Part shown: positions 24,040-36,500 of the stretch, piece after piece
Layout: each line of letters begins with the position of its first letter
Position numbering within the stretch: position 1 is the stretch's first letter
From: Sphagnum compactum
Lineage: Eukaryota; Bryophyta; Sphagnopsida; Sphagnales
Direction of reading: 5' to 3'
NCBI GenBank assembly: GCA_965153455.1
Contig: OZ234493.1
Location: 24,294,213 to 24,358,212, forward strand
Length of the DNA stretch: 64,000 nucleotides
The notes under the pieces: model-generated
What the model saw: the letters and a program-made list of their open reading frames with translations, nothing else
Databases searched by the model: none
Told to the model about the DNA's origin: nothing
Program-made: the position numbers and the translations under genes

Positions 24040-26368
24040 TTAAAGAAAGTTATATGCATCTGGTTGCAGTACATCCACTGAACCCACCATCCAAATAAAT
24101 TTGAACCTGAAGCATAAAAGATATTAAACTAGACACACATGTGATGACAAAACAACACCAAGACCAAATATTCAGTCAATCAAGCTTCAGACAAAATCTT
24201 ACCCATTGTCAGAACTTGTTCGAGTGTATGTGCGTGCTTGAGGACTCCCACTTGTGCGATTCGACAACCCTCCATGATTGCTCAAGGAATCCTGCAAACA
24301 AATTGTTACATGTTGGAATTTAGAATTTGGTGACGAATGCTACTCGGTGGGGTCAGGAGTGAGGAATCTATCTGATTGTCAAAGAACAGCTACAGGACTT
24401 CAACTGAAGAAGTCAAAATCGATGGCAGAAAGCCTCCCTCTGGAAAATGACTGCACGTTTTCACGAATTACCCAGGCTCTCCTATGACATTGTCAAGCTC
24501 CTCCAACCTAATACTCACAGGCTGGCATGTCACACATCCAATGGTATACTTTAAGGAGCTAGACACACAGAACATGTTCAACACACACCCCATAACATTG
24601 GAACTTTTACACTACCTGCATTCGAACTGCAATTGTCCTTGGTCAACTCTCAACATATGAAAGGGAAAACTGAAAAGGTTGACATCCCTGATCAACAGCA
24701 GGCTTGTGTAACACCAGTGAGCTTGCTGAAAAGGAAACATGCTACTGAAGAAAATCTCTTTAACAAGAAATACTAGTAATAATTTGATTTGCAATGTAGG
24801 AGGCTCTTAGTTAGGGTGACAATGGCTTTTCCCACAATCTGACATACAAAAGCAGTGATTTGCAAGGGCCATGGATTGAAAGTGCAAGAATCCAACCCAA
24901 ATTGAGGAGAGTTTTTGGTCCATTGCAGCAAGAGGCACTGGGAGGTTAATGAAGTGCCCACCTCATTACTGATTTCAGAGCTTGAAGCTTCTTCACAATC
25001 TGCAATATAAAGCCTTTTCACAACTTCTCTCATGCTGGGCCGCCGATCTGGTTCATCATCTACACAGGCCATGGCCAGTTGCACGACAGCCAGTAACTGC
25101 TGTGGCAGATACTCGCCTGGGTTGATTCTATCATCCACCATCTTGGGCAGAAGTAATGGCCACAATTCTGGATCACTGTGCAGAAAGTCCCTAGACCAGT
25201 CCACTAAGCTTGTCTGCCTCTCAATGGCTTTCTTGCCTGTCACAAGCTCAAGGAGCACCACCCCATAGCTGTATACATCATTCTTCTCATTAGCTTGTCC
25301 TGTTTTATAGTAATCAGGGTCAACATAACCTGGAGTACCCTTGAGGCGCATGGAGGTACTGGGGTCCATATTCTGTGTCTTGCTAAGACCAAAGTCTGCA
25401 ATTTTGGCATGCATGTCAGCATCAAACAAGATGTTGCTTGGCTTGATGTCACGGTGAACAAGAGTAGGCTTTGCATAATTGTGGAGATACTCCAGCCCTT
25501 GTGCAACATCCACTGCCACCTTTATTCTCTGGTGCCAGTCAAAGAGGTGCACAGAGTCAGTCTCCTCATTCTTCTTATTATGCAGGTGTTGCTGCAGTGA
25601 ACCATTCTCCATAAACTCATAGATGAGAAAGAGCTGGTCGCCTTCGATACAATAGCCGAGTAATGAAACAAGATTATTATGGTGCAACCTTGAAATGCTA
25701 CGGAGTTCACTCCAAAATTCCTTCTCAATCGCATCTTGGTTCTTCATCTCCTCACCACTGTTGCTCCTGACACCATCCAGAGCCTTGCTCCTATCTAGCT
25801 TTTTCACTGCAGCTTTTTGCTGTGGTTCTGGACCTGGGAGAGTAGCTTCATACACTGTACCTTGACCACCTTTCCCCAAAACTACTTTGAAGAAGTCTGT
25901 CATTGTGAGAATCTCCTGAAGTGTGAACATCTCAAGAGACCCAACCTGCCGCTCCCTCGGGCTGCTTGTTGCTGCATTCAGTTCCTGCGGGGGTTGTTGC
26001 TGCTGAGGAGAAGGCGGCTCCACTTTCTTTGACATTTGCCACCAGAAGCCTGTTGAGAGACCCACTATGAAAATGACTGTGATACTAACTATTGTTCGGA
26101 ACATATCAATTGCCATTACCAATTTTGCAAGCTTTGAAACCTCAGTTTGCATGCCTGCTGATGCCATAGGCATTTGCACTGCGCACACGTCAGATGAGAG
26201 GTTGTCAGGAGTCATACTTATTGCTTCTGGTTGCCCTCCCTGAACCTCCCAGAACATAACAAACATGATCATCAGCATGATCATGGACCAAGCTTTCAGC
26301 ATGATGGTAACTTTGATTTGCAGCCCCCAGTCATACTTCCCCTTGCTCCCTTTCTTTCTAAATCTCAT
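24040..26368 (-). CDS. Receptor-like protein kinase with short ectodomain
   Basis: The main exon is 26368-24962; exons 24291-24203 and 24106-24040 add a Ser/Thr/Arg-rich tail in phase (520 aa). If the 24961 donor (GAG|GTGGGC) is not used the frame runs to 24773 (about 531 aa). Start is the first ATG after an in-frame TGA. Residues 20-40 form a hydrophobic signal or anchor; about 45 residues later a transmembrane segment lies at 89-110, so the outside part is tiny. The RLK/Pelle kinase domain has a glycine loop GKGGQGTVY (165-173), Lys189 in AAVKK, HRDIKPSN (His305), DFG (325-327), and activation segment GTPGYVDPDYY (344-354). All catalytic residues are present. It probably phosphorylates Ser/Thr at the plasma membrane; ligand or partner unknown. 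Confidence 0.85.
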
Positions 26369-27300
26369 TCTTCTTTCTTCTTCTTCTTTGTGCTCCTCAA
26401 AATACAGGCAAGAGCCTGAAGAAACTCTAAAGATTTTCAAAGCTGTGAAGTAGACTGCAAGAAGCCTTTTGATCTCTCAAGCTGTCTTGAACTCCCTGCA
26501 AGTACATTGAGCAACCAACCCTAGACAACATTAGGTAACAAGATTCCCCTCTTTCTGGAAAAGTTTCGCCAGGCTACTTGATTTGGCTATACTTAGCTTC
26601 CCGCTACAACAATGAGAAAAGTTTGTGAATATCTCAGAAAACCCAATAACAAGAGCACCTGCCCCTTTACTCCCTGTCTGTGTCTCTGTGTCTAGAAATA
26701 CTCCAGAAGAGCAGAGAGCATGTCAGTGCCTAATCTCAACCCTCCTTTTGCTGCTGGCCACGCAGTTGTTGAACGTGCACTTTTGCGAAAGTTTGGAGGG
26801 TTCATGTACAGGAAAGTTAACAACAAAGAGAGGGACGGAGAGGAGAATTCCCACAGCACTTCCAGAATGAGGTTTCTCAAGCTTCTCAGCTAGGTCTGAG
26901 CTTCTTAGCTAGGTCTGAACTTCTCAGCTGCAGGCACAACAGGAACAGGCAAAGCATTGAAGCTTCAAGAACAAAGGTAGGTATAGCGGGGTTCTTACCT
27001 CGGTCTCAAGGCTCTTCGACTCATCCTCCGACTGGCCAAGGAATGTCTAAGGCGCCGAAGCTGGCAGCTGCTCCTTTTTCTCGATTCGCTCACTTGCATG
27101 GATGAGCGATATGGTGTGAAAAGTCTGGAGGAGCTTCTGCGACGGGATGTTTTGAACTGCGACAGAGATTTCACCAGTCTGTCTGTGCAGCAGAAGGTTG
27201 TCGAATCAATTCCGGGTATTCTTCCGTCTGCGGCAGTTTCTTCAAAATCGCCTGAATACTTCCGCAAGCAGAATTTGCACACTAACACTCTCCTCCTTCT
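26369..27300 (-). other. Spliced 5' leader of the kinase gene, with an upstream ORF
   Basis: A minus-strand donor CGAG|GTAAGA at 26999/26998 and an acceptor CTTGCAG at 26498-26496 suggest a leader intron (26998-26496). The upstream exon extends to about 27.3 kb. An ATG at 27099-27097 opens a 39-codon, Arg-rich upstream ORF that crosses this junction and ends at TGA 26479-26477, in the same frame as the kinase and 108 bases before its ATG. Such an ORF could lower kinase translation. Splicing is inferred from sequence. Confidence 0.5.
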
Positions 27301-30300
27301 TAAACTTCAGCTTCAGCAAACTTCAATCCGCACACTCTCTTTCACACAAACACAGGATTGAAACAGAAACTTAAGTCCACACACGAACTGCGACCAAATC
27401 CTGACACTACCGAAAATTCGTAATACACGTGCGCTGCTGGAAATAACTGCAAATACACCTCAAGGCGCCAGAATAGGTGGCGGCAGGAGCAGATTGAAAA
27501 TCAGAAAAAACAAAAAAACCGAAAAAAACCGAAAAAACGAAACGAAACGAAAACAGAACAACCAGAAAAATGTTCAGTTCCTAAAGCTTCGTCTACCTAA
27601 ACAGTAAGATCACTCCACAGAACCGTAACACAAAACACAAACAAGTCACCAAAACCTTGGTTAAATGTCTATTAATCCCCCCCGCCCCCCTCCCCCCCAC
27701 AGAAAACAAAAGAAAACAAATTTCAGTAGCAGCCACAGAGGAGGAAGAAAAAACTGGAAAAACCTTGCAACAACAACAAGAACAACACTAGTTCGAATGC
27801 TCTATGAAAGCACACACAAAACAAAATGCCACGGACAAAAGACACACACACACACACAAACCAAACAAAACACTCAAAACGGGTTCACAAAAGATGGTTT
27901 TCGCTTGTGTTTTTTATCAGTTCAAAAATCCTCCAGCTAGTCCTTCTTCTCCTCTTGTTCTTACTCCGAGGTCTGGTCCGCCTTCTCCTCGTCTTCCTAC
28001 TCCATTTTGTTTCCAGACTCCTGCAACACACAGTCAGTCAGTACAGGAGAGAGAGAGAAGAGAGAGAAAGCGCTCCGGGAAACCAGCTCCGCGAACAACA
28101 ACACAGTGCAAGGGGAAACGGGCAAACACACAAAACCCGCAGCGGAGACACCAAGACGATAGTCTCGAGATCGGAGCCCAGGCCCCAAACTAGTCAAAAA
28201 TAATAATATTATTATATTTTCAGAAAGGTTGAAATTTTTCACTGGAATTTTTTTTTTCCCAATATGAAATAAAATATTGTGAAAGAAAATCTATTTAACA
28301 TCATCATTTATTTGTCAAAGTGAAACTTTGAAAATTAATTCAAACTATTCCACAAAACGTGTTCATAGTTCGCAAGGTACTATGGTAGTATATAATTAAA
28401 ATCCCACCCCCGCCCCCCCCCTCCTCCCCATACAAGGTTTTCAGATTTGTCCAAAAAAACGTTTCTAAATTCACATGGGACATTAGTCAAAGACTCTTGA
28501 TTAGGCCATTTACAATTCCCATGTCATGCGGTAGAACTTTGGCAGCTTTAGGCACATGTTTTTCCAATAGTTAATTAATTTTTAAATTTTCCATTTTAAC
28601 AAAGAGAATATTCCTAAAATTTGAATCTTTTCTTTCTTTCACATTTTTTTTTATTTCGAAAAAAAAAATTTCAATATTTCAACGTTTTTGGAAATAAAAT
28701 AATTAGTGTCAAGGTAGTATGTAACTTATTGCGATTATTTTCTTTTTTTAAAAAATTATTATGAATAACTACATAATCCCCCCCCCCCTACATACTTTTC
28801 ACTTCAAGTTATTCAATCTTACCAACATCCATATTATTATCATCATGTTGTATGATTTTGGATGAGGTTAGTTTTACCCCCAAAAAATAATTAAATAATT
28901 GTATGGAGATTTTTTTGACACCACTTCCTTTGAGGGAAGGCAGTGGCAGGGTTTTTTAATTAATTAATTAATTATTTTCAATTTATGATGTAGCCTTCAA
29001 ACAAGGGCAAAAAAGAGAGTTCTATTCAATAGTGGGTCCATTGTTTGGACTAAAGAAAATTGTGCTTGGGTCTCTTGGTTCAACACACATGCTCGTGAAT
29101 TAGCATCCACAAAATTTCTTTTCATGCACGGCAAGAAAAGTTTTGTCACGGGAGGTGGTGCAATTTATGAGGAAGAATCTCATCTCATGTGTGTGCGTAA
29201 GCACCAACTTTTGCATGTTACAAAGATTGAGTCACTCACTCCCTGGCATCATCTCCTTCTCATGTGTGCAACTGGGTTACCTTCAAGTGGTCCCAGCCTC
29301 CATGCAGTAATTTTTTTTTCAACAAAAAAAATTTTATCATTATTTTTTTACCAAAAAGTTTTTTTAGAGAAACATCTTGGGTATATATATGTGTTTTCTT
29401 TAGTGCTATTTTTTTTTTGGGAAAATTTTGACAAATTTTTAATATTACAAAGTTGCAAAGAAAACCCTGGTAGGTAGTCAGTGCCTTTTTTTCTTTTTTT
29501 TCTTTTTTACAATTTTTGATGTTGCTCGCATAATATTTAGCCAAATTTGGCGACCTTAAGAATATGATTTTTGGCGAATTTTTTTTTTCCAAAAGCAGGG
29601 AATTTGTGAAAGAATATTCCTTTTTTTCCAAAATCTTTTTCACAAACTGACAAATAAAATCACTAAATGCCAGTCGTAAGTCTTGTGGTCCTGAGTGTCA
29701 TTCAAGTTCATTAAATATTATGTACGAATAATATCTGCCGCGATTGTATTTTATTATGGTCCTAAAAAATCATCATATCCTAGCTTGAGTCTTGACCCGT
29801 CTCTCATTCATTGTTGGGAGTTGTTTCCTTGTGAACTTCCACAAATTCTCTTTGAATATACTTTCATGAATTGGCAGCCATCCTTCAACCTCAACTTTTG
29901 ATGTATATGTGAAAAGCAAGCACTAGGAGAAGCTTCCTTTTAGCACGAAGGAGGAAACTTTTATATCCATGAAAAGATCTCACTTAGAAAAAACGAGGGG
30001 ATCCTAGGCCTACTACACACACCTTAAGAGTGGGAGGTAGGATCTTACACCTATGAAATAGGCAGAATTTCCCACCTACAAACCTCCTCCTCCTCCTCAA
30101 ACTTTGGTATTGTTCACTTTGTGCTTCACAATGGGTAAAGTCTACAGGTCGTAGGACATTCCCCAAATGCAAAAGCCAAACTTCACTACCGCCTCATCCT
30201 AGGGCCCTCTTTTTGCTCCCACCCCGGGGCTTTTACCTTACACTTAATTAATATATACATGCATAAAAAGGTTGAATGTATCATAAACTTATAACTCTTG

Positions 30301-32030
30301 AGGGTTGTTAGTTGTGACTACGTGGTCAAAGTTGGCATGAGACATGCACGAAGATATAAGCATTAGAAAACAAATATATTAAAGCATGTGGGACTTTGAC
30401 CATACTATGGATAGTGGAACAGGCCAAATGCGACTAGCATGTCATATTGCCTTCTACAAACAAATCTCAATGGGTGGTGCTATTATTGTAAAAGGAGCCT
30501 TGATAGTTGTGACAATTGGCTTATGCAAATGAAGGGCGAGGGGGAAGAGGCCCAAAATTCAATCAATTTGCCAATCATAAATCACCACTCAAACTAACTA
30601 GATTGTACTCTTGGGTGCTTTCTAACATTTTCCCATTCATGGGTGCTTTCTTTTTATGAAGTTTGGGAGGGTTTCATCATTCTAACATTCAATAACAGGT
30701 CAACAAACATGCCAAATTAGCTTATAGTGGGGTTTGGGAGATCCAACTAGTAGTATCTTTACCCACCTTGTACATATCATCTGGCCTTGGTCCTTCTATT
30801 CTACTATGGGCCTCTTCTTTTCATCTTTAAAATAAGAGAACAAAATGGCATCAATTAACAAATTGAACAATTTCATTACATGGTTGCAGAGTATTGTCAA
30901 ACAAAAATAACCTAACCTCACCTCACCAAAATGAACACATTTGCTTTGATTAACTAATGCAAAGCTCCATAAAATGGCTTTTGATTGTAACACAAAGACC
31001 TATATATATATATATATATATATATATGAGTGGTCAAGGGTAAAGTGGGTTGAATAGGTATACCATATGTCATATGAACTCTTGAATGAAATACCTCAAA
31101 CCAATTGTGTATGTATATATATATGTGGGCTTGGGTGACCAACTCACAATCATGGTACTACCAAATGTTAAGAAGGGAGAGCAAAGTGTCCCATGCTTTA
31201 GGGAAAGTGATCAATCATGCTAAACTTTGGAGAGCATGATCAATCATCATGAGATCATTGAATTGAGATCAAACAATTGTCTAGATAATCATCATGAGAT
31301 CAAACAATTGTCAGTTGCCAGGCCTTTACTACCCAACCAAACCACCCCAAATAAAATAAATAAACATATAAATAAATAAATAACCCAGAAAAACAAGGCC
31401 AGCAATTCAAACAGGGGCATGGTTTTTTTTTTCTTTCTTTCTTTTTTTTTCAAAATTTTCAATATCAAACATTTGGTAAATTTTTCCAAAAATTTAGGAT
31501 AATTCATCTAATTTACACTAGAAAAAATCAAACATTTTAGGCCCACGGTCGTGTCATGGAGACCACCTATTGTCCCACTGCAAAAAAGGAATTTTCCGAT
31601 TTTTTAAAATTATTTTTTTAATTATCCTTTTTTGGACTGATACCGATCAAAAATATTTTATTTGGGGGGGGGGGGGAGACGGCGCCAGTAAATCGCGGTC
31701 TCCACCCCCAGATCTAACGGCCACAGTTAATTTGGCGGCTACCGCTAGTCTCCTCCCCCAGGGACACTAGGGTCATGGGTATCAAACTTTTGTTTTCTTT
31801 TCTTTTGGGGACAAAATTGAAGGGCCCCCCTCGCCTATGTACTCTCCCTTCTGTCCTTTTGCCAGAAGATATAAACTTTTTTGTTTTTTTTTTTTTTTTG
31901 CATTTAATGGCGACCCAGAAAACCAGCCATCCGCACCTATCACCGAATAATTTCCAATATTGTCCTGACTCATTAACAAAATTGAACAATTTTTTTGTCA
32001 TTGGATGCACAAACTGGATGGCTACAAATG
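27300..32030. other. Intergenic region
   Basis: 27.3-28.2 kb is a GC-richer, CT- and CA-repeat-bearing segment (putative promoter of the kinase gene). From 28.2 kb onward it is AT-rich with many homopolymers, a (TTAA)n patch near 28960, (TA)n at 31001-31027 and a 13-G run at 31664-31676. No supported gene. Confidence 0.6.
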
Positions 32031-33500
32031 TGATGCAACCCTGCAAAACATTATTGATAGACATACCGTAGATTAGGAAAACGTGCAAAGGGATAATAAA
32101 AAGGAAAGGAAAGAATTTACAAGATGTCAAGTTAGCTCAACTAGATGTCAAAATCTATCCATGTCAAAAATCAATCGCTTATAATAGGTTGGTGATATTT
32201 TCCCATATAAAAAATCGGTCACTTGCAATAAGTCGGCCATGGAGATGGGAGGTGTGTCTTGAAGGGGTGGAAGTTGAGAAGTACCTAAGCCTATGGCTAC
32301 CACCCAACTTAAAATGGAGGATGCTTGCAACCTTTGTAATGTGACTGAAATTTTTTGTCAAAGAAAAGTAACCAAAACAAAAAAAAGGAAGGCCTTCTAG
32401 TCCTTTCAATCTTCAAATGGCATTGGCACATTTGTGTAAAAACACATCAGCCTGCTTATGTAAACATCCAAATACCTCCATTGCTAAGGGGAGGAATTGA
32501 TCGATAGGGGACAGGTCACAATAGTTATGTTCTTTGGCTTGAGTTACATGGGAAGCAACAAATCCTTGGGTGGCGCAAGATTGGGGAAGTGAATCCGCTT
32601 ATGTTGGGTCGGCAATGACAATGTTGACTATGGTTCAAATGCCATTTTGGTGGGCACAATGTGAACTTATCAACAAGAGGAGTTGAACTTGTTTGAAATA
32701 AGCACATGTAGTTGTTTTCGCCCCATCTAGATGCCAACATTTTACGCAATGGCAATAAAGGTCTCGCGAACTCCATCATGGGTTCCTATGCGCTCATTGC
32801 CATGAACACAACGTAAAAGGTGGATGGGATGTGTGCACACACATCAAGGGATACTTGTAATTGAGGGATGGGGCAGTCCAAGTCATATTCAAAGTGTTAT
32901 GGAAAATATTGGGGAAGTTAATCAAAAGCTTGAGAAGATTGGTCGAATTATAAACCAAATAGTTGCCATTGGGCCAAAACATGATAAAATTCAAGCATGA
33001 TGGGCTTTAGATGTCCCGTCGGAAAACATGTTGAGAAGAGTGTGATGGTGAAAACGTTCCAAAATGGATTCTTGAAGTCGAATCATTTGTTGTTTAATGA
33101 ACTATTCAAACTGAAAAAGACATGCGCGAGCTGGAAGCAATAGGACATCACATGTTGCCTTAAAATGTTGATGGAAAGGAGGGTGTTATTGTCGACTCGT
33201 GTTAAGGTTTCAAGAAAGAAGGGACATTAATCAACCATAAAGCTAACAATTATGATTGAAGCTACAACGGCCCAACACCTTAAATAGATTATTACAGCAA
33301 TGGTGGCCATCGATATGAGCCCAATGCCATTTAAAGTTATTAAGATGAATATTTGTTTATGGACTAAAGGTCCCTCTGGGTTGTTAAAGGATCTTGGACC
33401 CAAGAAATGCCTAAACACTTGAAAGAAGGAGTTAAAAGAAATGAAGGGCTCTATGAAAGCAGAAAAGAGGTAGGAATCTGCATAACCTAGGTACATTAAT
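32031..33500 (-). mobile_element. LINE copy B, 5'-truncated
   Basis: Reverse-strand homologue of the last 1.45 kb of copy A. Translated blocks match in order: FRHFLGPRSFNNPEGP here against FGHFLGSGSFDSLEGP in copy A; SIIIVSFMVD against SIIAPRFMVN; a C-terminal GYFSLTKNFSHITKVA against GYFYLSKKFNHIAKEA. Both copies end at GTTTTGCAGGGTTRCATCA, after which flanks differ. The 5' end near 33500 is inside the coding region, as expected for incomplete target-primed reverse transcription. Not functional. Confidence 0.8.
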
Positions 33501-36500
33501 TTAATATTCCTTGAAGTTCCTAGTCAATAAAAATGTTTTAACTTGAATAAAAAAATTGTAGATTAAAAAATGGGAAGTGTCATTGCTTATAACATGATCA
33601 CAATTCAATTGGCTATGAATGTACAAAGTTTTTACATCTTTTTTCATGCTAAAAATTATAATCCAAACATAAGTACAAAACGTAGATTTTAACATCAAGT
33701 CAAGAACCATTTTTCAAATTTACAGTACTATTTTATTTTCCGAATAAAATATGTACATTGAAAAAGTGACATATCATCAAATAAAAAGATGTTCATCTTT
33801 TTCATTTCCTTTATCTAATCTAATAGATTGGGTCATAAGAAGGACGTCAGGCCCAAAAAAGATTATATCCAATGCATTTGTATTAAATTTGAAAACAGGT
33901 ATCAATTCCTTCTCTTGTTTATTAGCTCAATACCTTTTTTAAATATTGTACTTCACTTACAAGTAAAAATGCATATCAAACAATTGACACTCCATGGCAT
34001 CACTCCTTATTCTATACAAAAACATATGTGCATGTTGTTTATATATTCTACAAGGGTTGATGATTGTCCTACATAAACATGTCTTATGTCTTTGAATAAA
34101 CACCGCAATCATCTTAATATCTTTGAAATCTTCTAAACTTGAAATATATTGTTTTAAAAATTTCCAAAATTTCTTGCAAGTGATGGTTTGTTGTTTTTTC
34201 CCCATCACGTGGATGTTGAACTTGTCCCTATAAAATAAATGGTTGGTATTCTGAAATTTTCCTTATTTGTTTTTTTTTGTTCATGTTTTCTATCAAACTA
34301 ATTACCTAGTCAAATGGCAAACCTAACCACGTATTGATGTTGGAAATATCAAAATATGAATAGAACTTGTGCATTTGGAAAGGCATTATGTATTGTCTAA
34401 CCATATTTTTCAACATTTTTTCCCTTTTATAGTTGGTGATATTATATTTAAATTTTCCTTGCATTCCAATCCAAAAACATCCATCAAAATCTTGATATGT
34501 TGTGCAATATAAAACATTTATGCTTATGTAACAATTGTTGATAGATTTACATTTTCTGTTTAACATGAATTAAACTAGATTGGTAAATTTAATACATGGG
34601 CAAGGTAACACTCCATGTTTTCTTTGAAATATAGTTTTGTTATGAGGATATTGTGACATAAGTCATTGATTTCACCCACATTTTTGAATGCAAATGGTGT
34701 CTTGAAATCTTTGAAGCCATAAACAACTAGCAATTTTGATTATGTTTTAATTGAATAGTACATTTTCTTGACTTTGGGTTTTTTCAAATCCTTGTCTAAA
34801 TTTTGAAACATGTTGGTCTTCAGTTTGAAAGTAATTATTTATAGACCATTTTGTTTGCAACATTATCTGTCATTGTTCTGCATTTGTAAAAAGACATAAA
34901 TGTAAATATGTAAATGTGGACCTTGAAATTCATAAATCAAATGTGTTGAAAAATGAGACATGTATGTATACCTACCAATTATTTGGGATTTTTTATTCAA
35001 CCACTTGGTTTTCTTTATAATGTTATAATCACCATTCAATTTGTGGTCAATTAATCCACCAATCCACAAGATGTTGAATAGAAATAGAAGTGAGAATCAA
35101 AGAGGTTATAAAAGATTTTGCAAGGGTGAACAATGACAATGTTTGTTTGTCATTGTTGTTACAATTGCAGCAACATTCTAATATGGCTTGTTAACCAAAT
35201 TTAGGTTCTTCATGAAAATTTTGTCAATAGATACTTTGATATGAAACTACACCAAATGAAAATCTCAAAAAACATATGTTTGGTATAACATTTGAGTCTA
35301 ATGAAGAAAAAACAACATGATGCATCATAAATAAACAAATAGTTGTTACTATTACTGCATAATACATATCAATACATGTGTTTGAACCTTAAACCCCAAA
35401 CCTAGATGCAAATGAAACTATAATATCTACATTGAAGCATTTATTTGCAATTTTGCTTAAAAGAATAAGTTGAAGAACCAAACACAACAAAAAACCTAAT
35501 AAAACTTCAAATTCATATGTAGATGGCCAAGTGGGAATGTTGGCATGAATATGTTCCATTTAAAGTTAATGCACAACAAATAATAATTTAGGCATATAAT
35601 ACAAAAAGTTATCAAATGTGTGTTTATAATCATGTAATTTTTGCAACTTGACACTAATATTAGATTTGAGCTTGACCATAAGGACTTCATTAACAATGAT
35701 TTGGGTAACATTTTTGCAAACTTGATATGTTACTATGGCTTGCATGCAAGGCCACATGTTGTAGTTAAGGGCTATTGTTCATGACCAGGACTTACAAGTA
35801 TATTCAGGAAGTTATGGTTTTGAAAGGTGTGAACTATATTTAGGTTCATGTGATATTAAAGGATGTGTTGCAAAACAATTTGTTTGTTCTACAAAAGTGG
35901 AGATAATGCATATGTTGTTATAGTCATGAAATTAGAATGTCTTTGAAATGCCCCAAAGATAGGGCAAAAAGGTGGAACCACAACAAGAGATTGTATCTTT
36001 GGATTTTGTATTGACATGTAACCCATCCACAAATCATGATGAAGACGTCATTTTTTAGTAGGTGTAAAAGTTGTTTGTTGTTGAGGTTGGATGTTTGGTG
36101 CAGGTGATTTGATGTTTGCAAATGGTTGGGTAGCGATTCCCTCCTTCTATGAAAATTAGGTTGCCACCAAAGTCCATATGGTAGTTAGTTCTCCTTTGTA
36201 GCAATGAAAACAACCAAGATTTTTTAAAGAATGTTTCTATGGTCTATTTTCAATTATAAGCAAGAGTTTTTTACAAAATCTTGAACATGACAACATGCCA
36301 AAGAATATTCAATGGTCTTGGGAAACTTTAGGGCAAGGGGTAAGCTTGCCATGTTGTTAATTGTAATCCTTGAAGTTTGAACTTTTTTAGAACATTCCTA
36401 ATCAACAACAAAGTCCACATACAACAAAAACTCCAACACAATTGTGGATTATGAATCAATTTCATTTTTGTTTGTAGTACTTGCACTTAAATGGTGATGA

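Noticed and set aside
24040-24106. Reading exon 24106 onward in the frame GWWVQWMYCNQ
   Set aside because: It would need a donor one base earlier, which is not GT; it also ends in TAG TGA before joining the downstream frame.
26369-26440. Extension of the kinase N-terminus to 26440
   Set aside because: That reading begins at a TTG, not ATG, after an in-frame TGA; the first ATG is at 26368.
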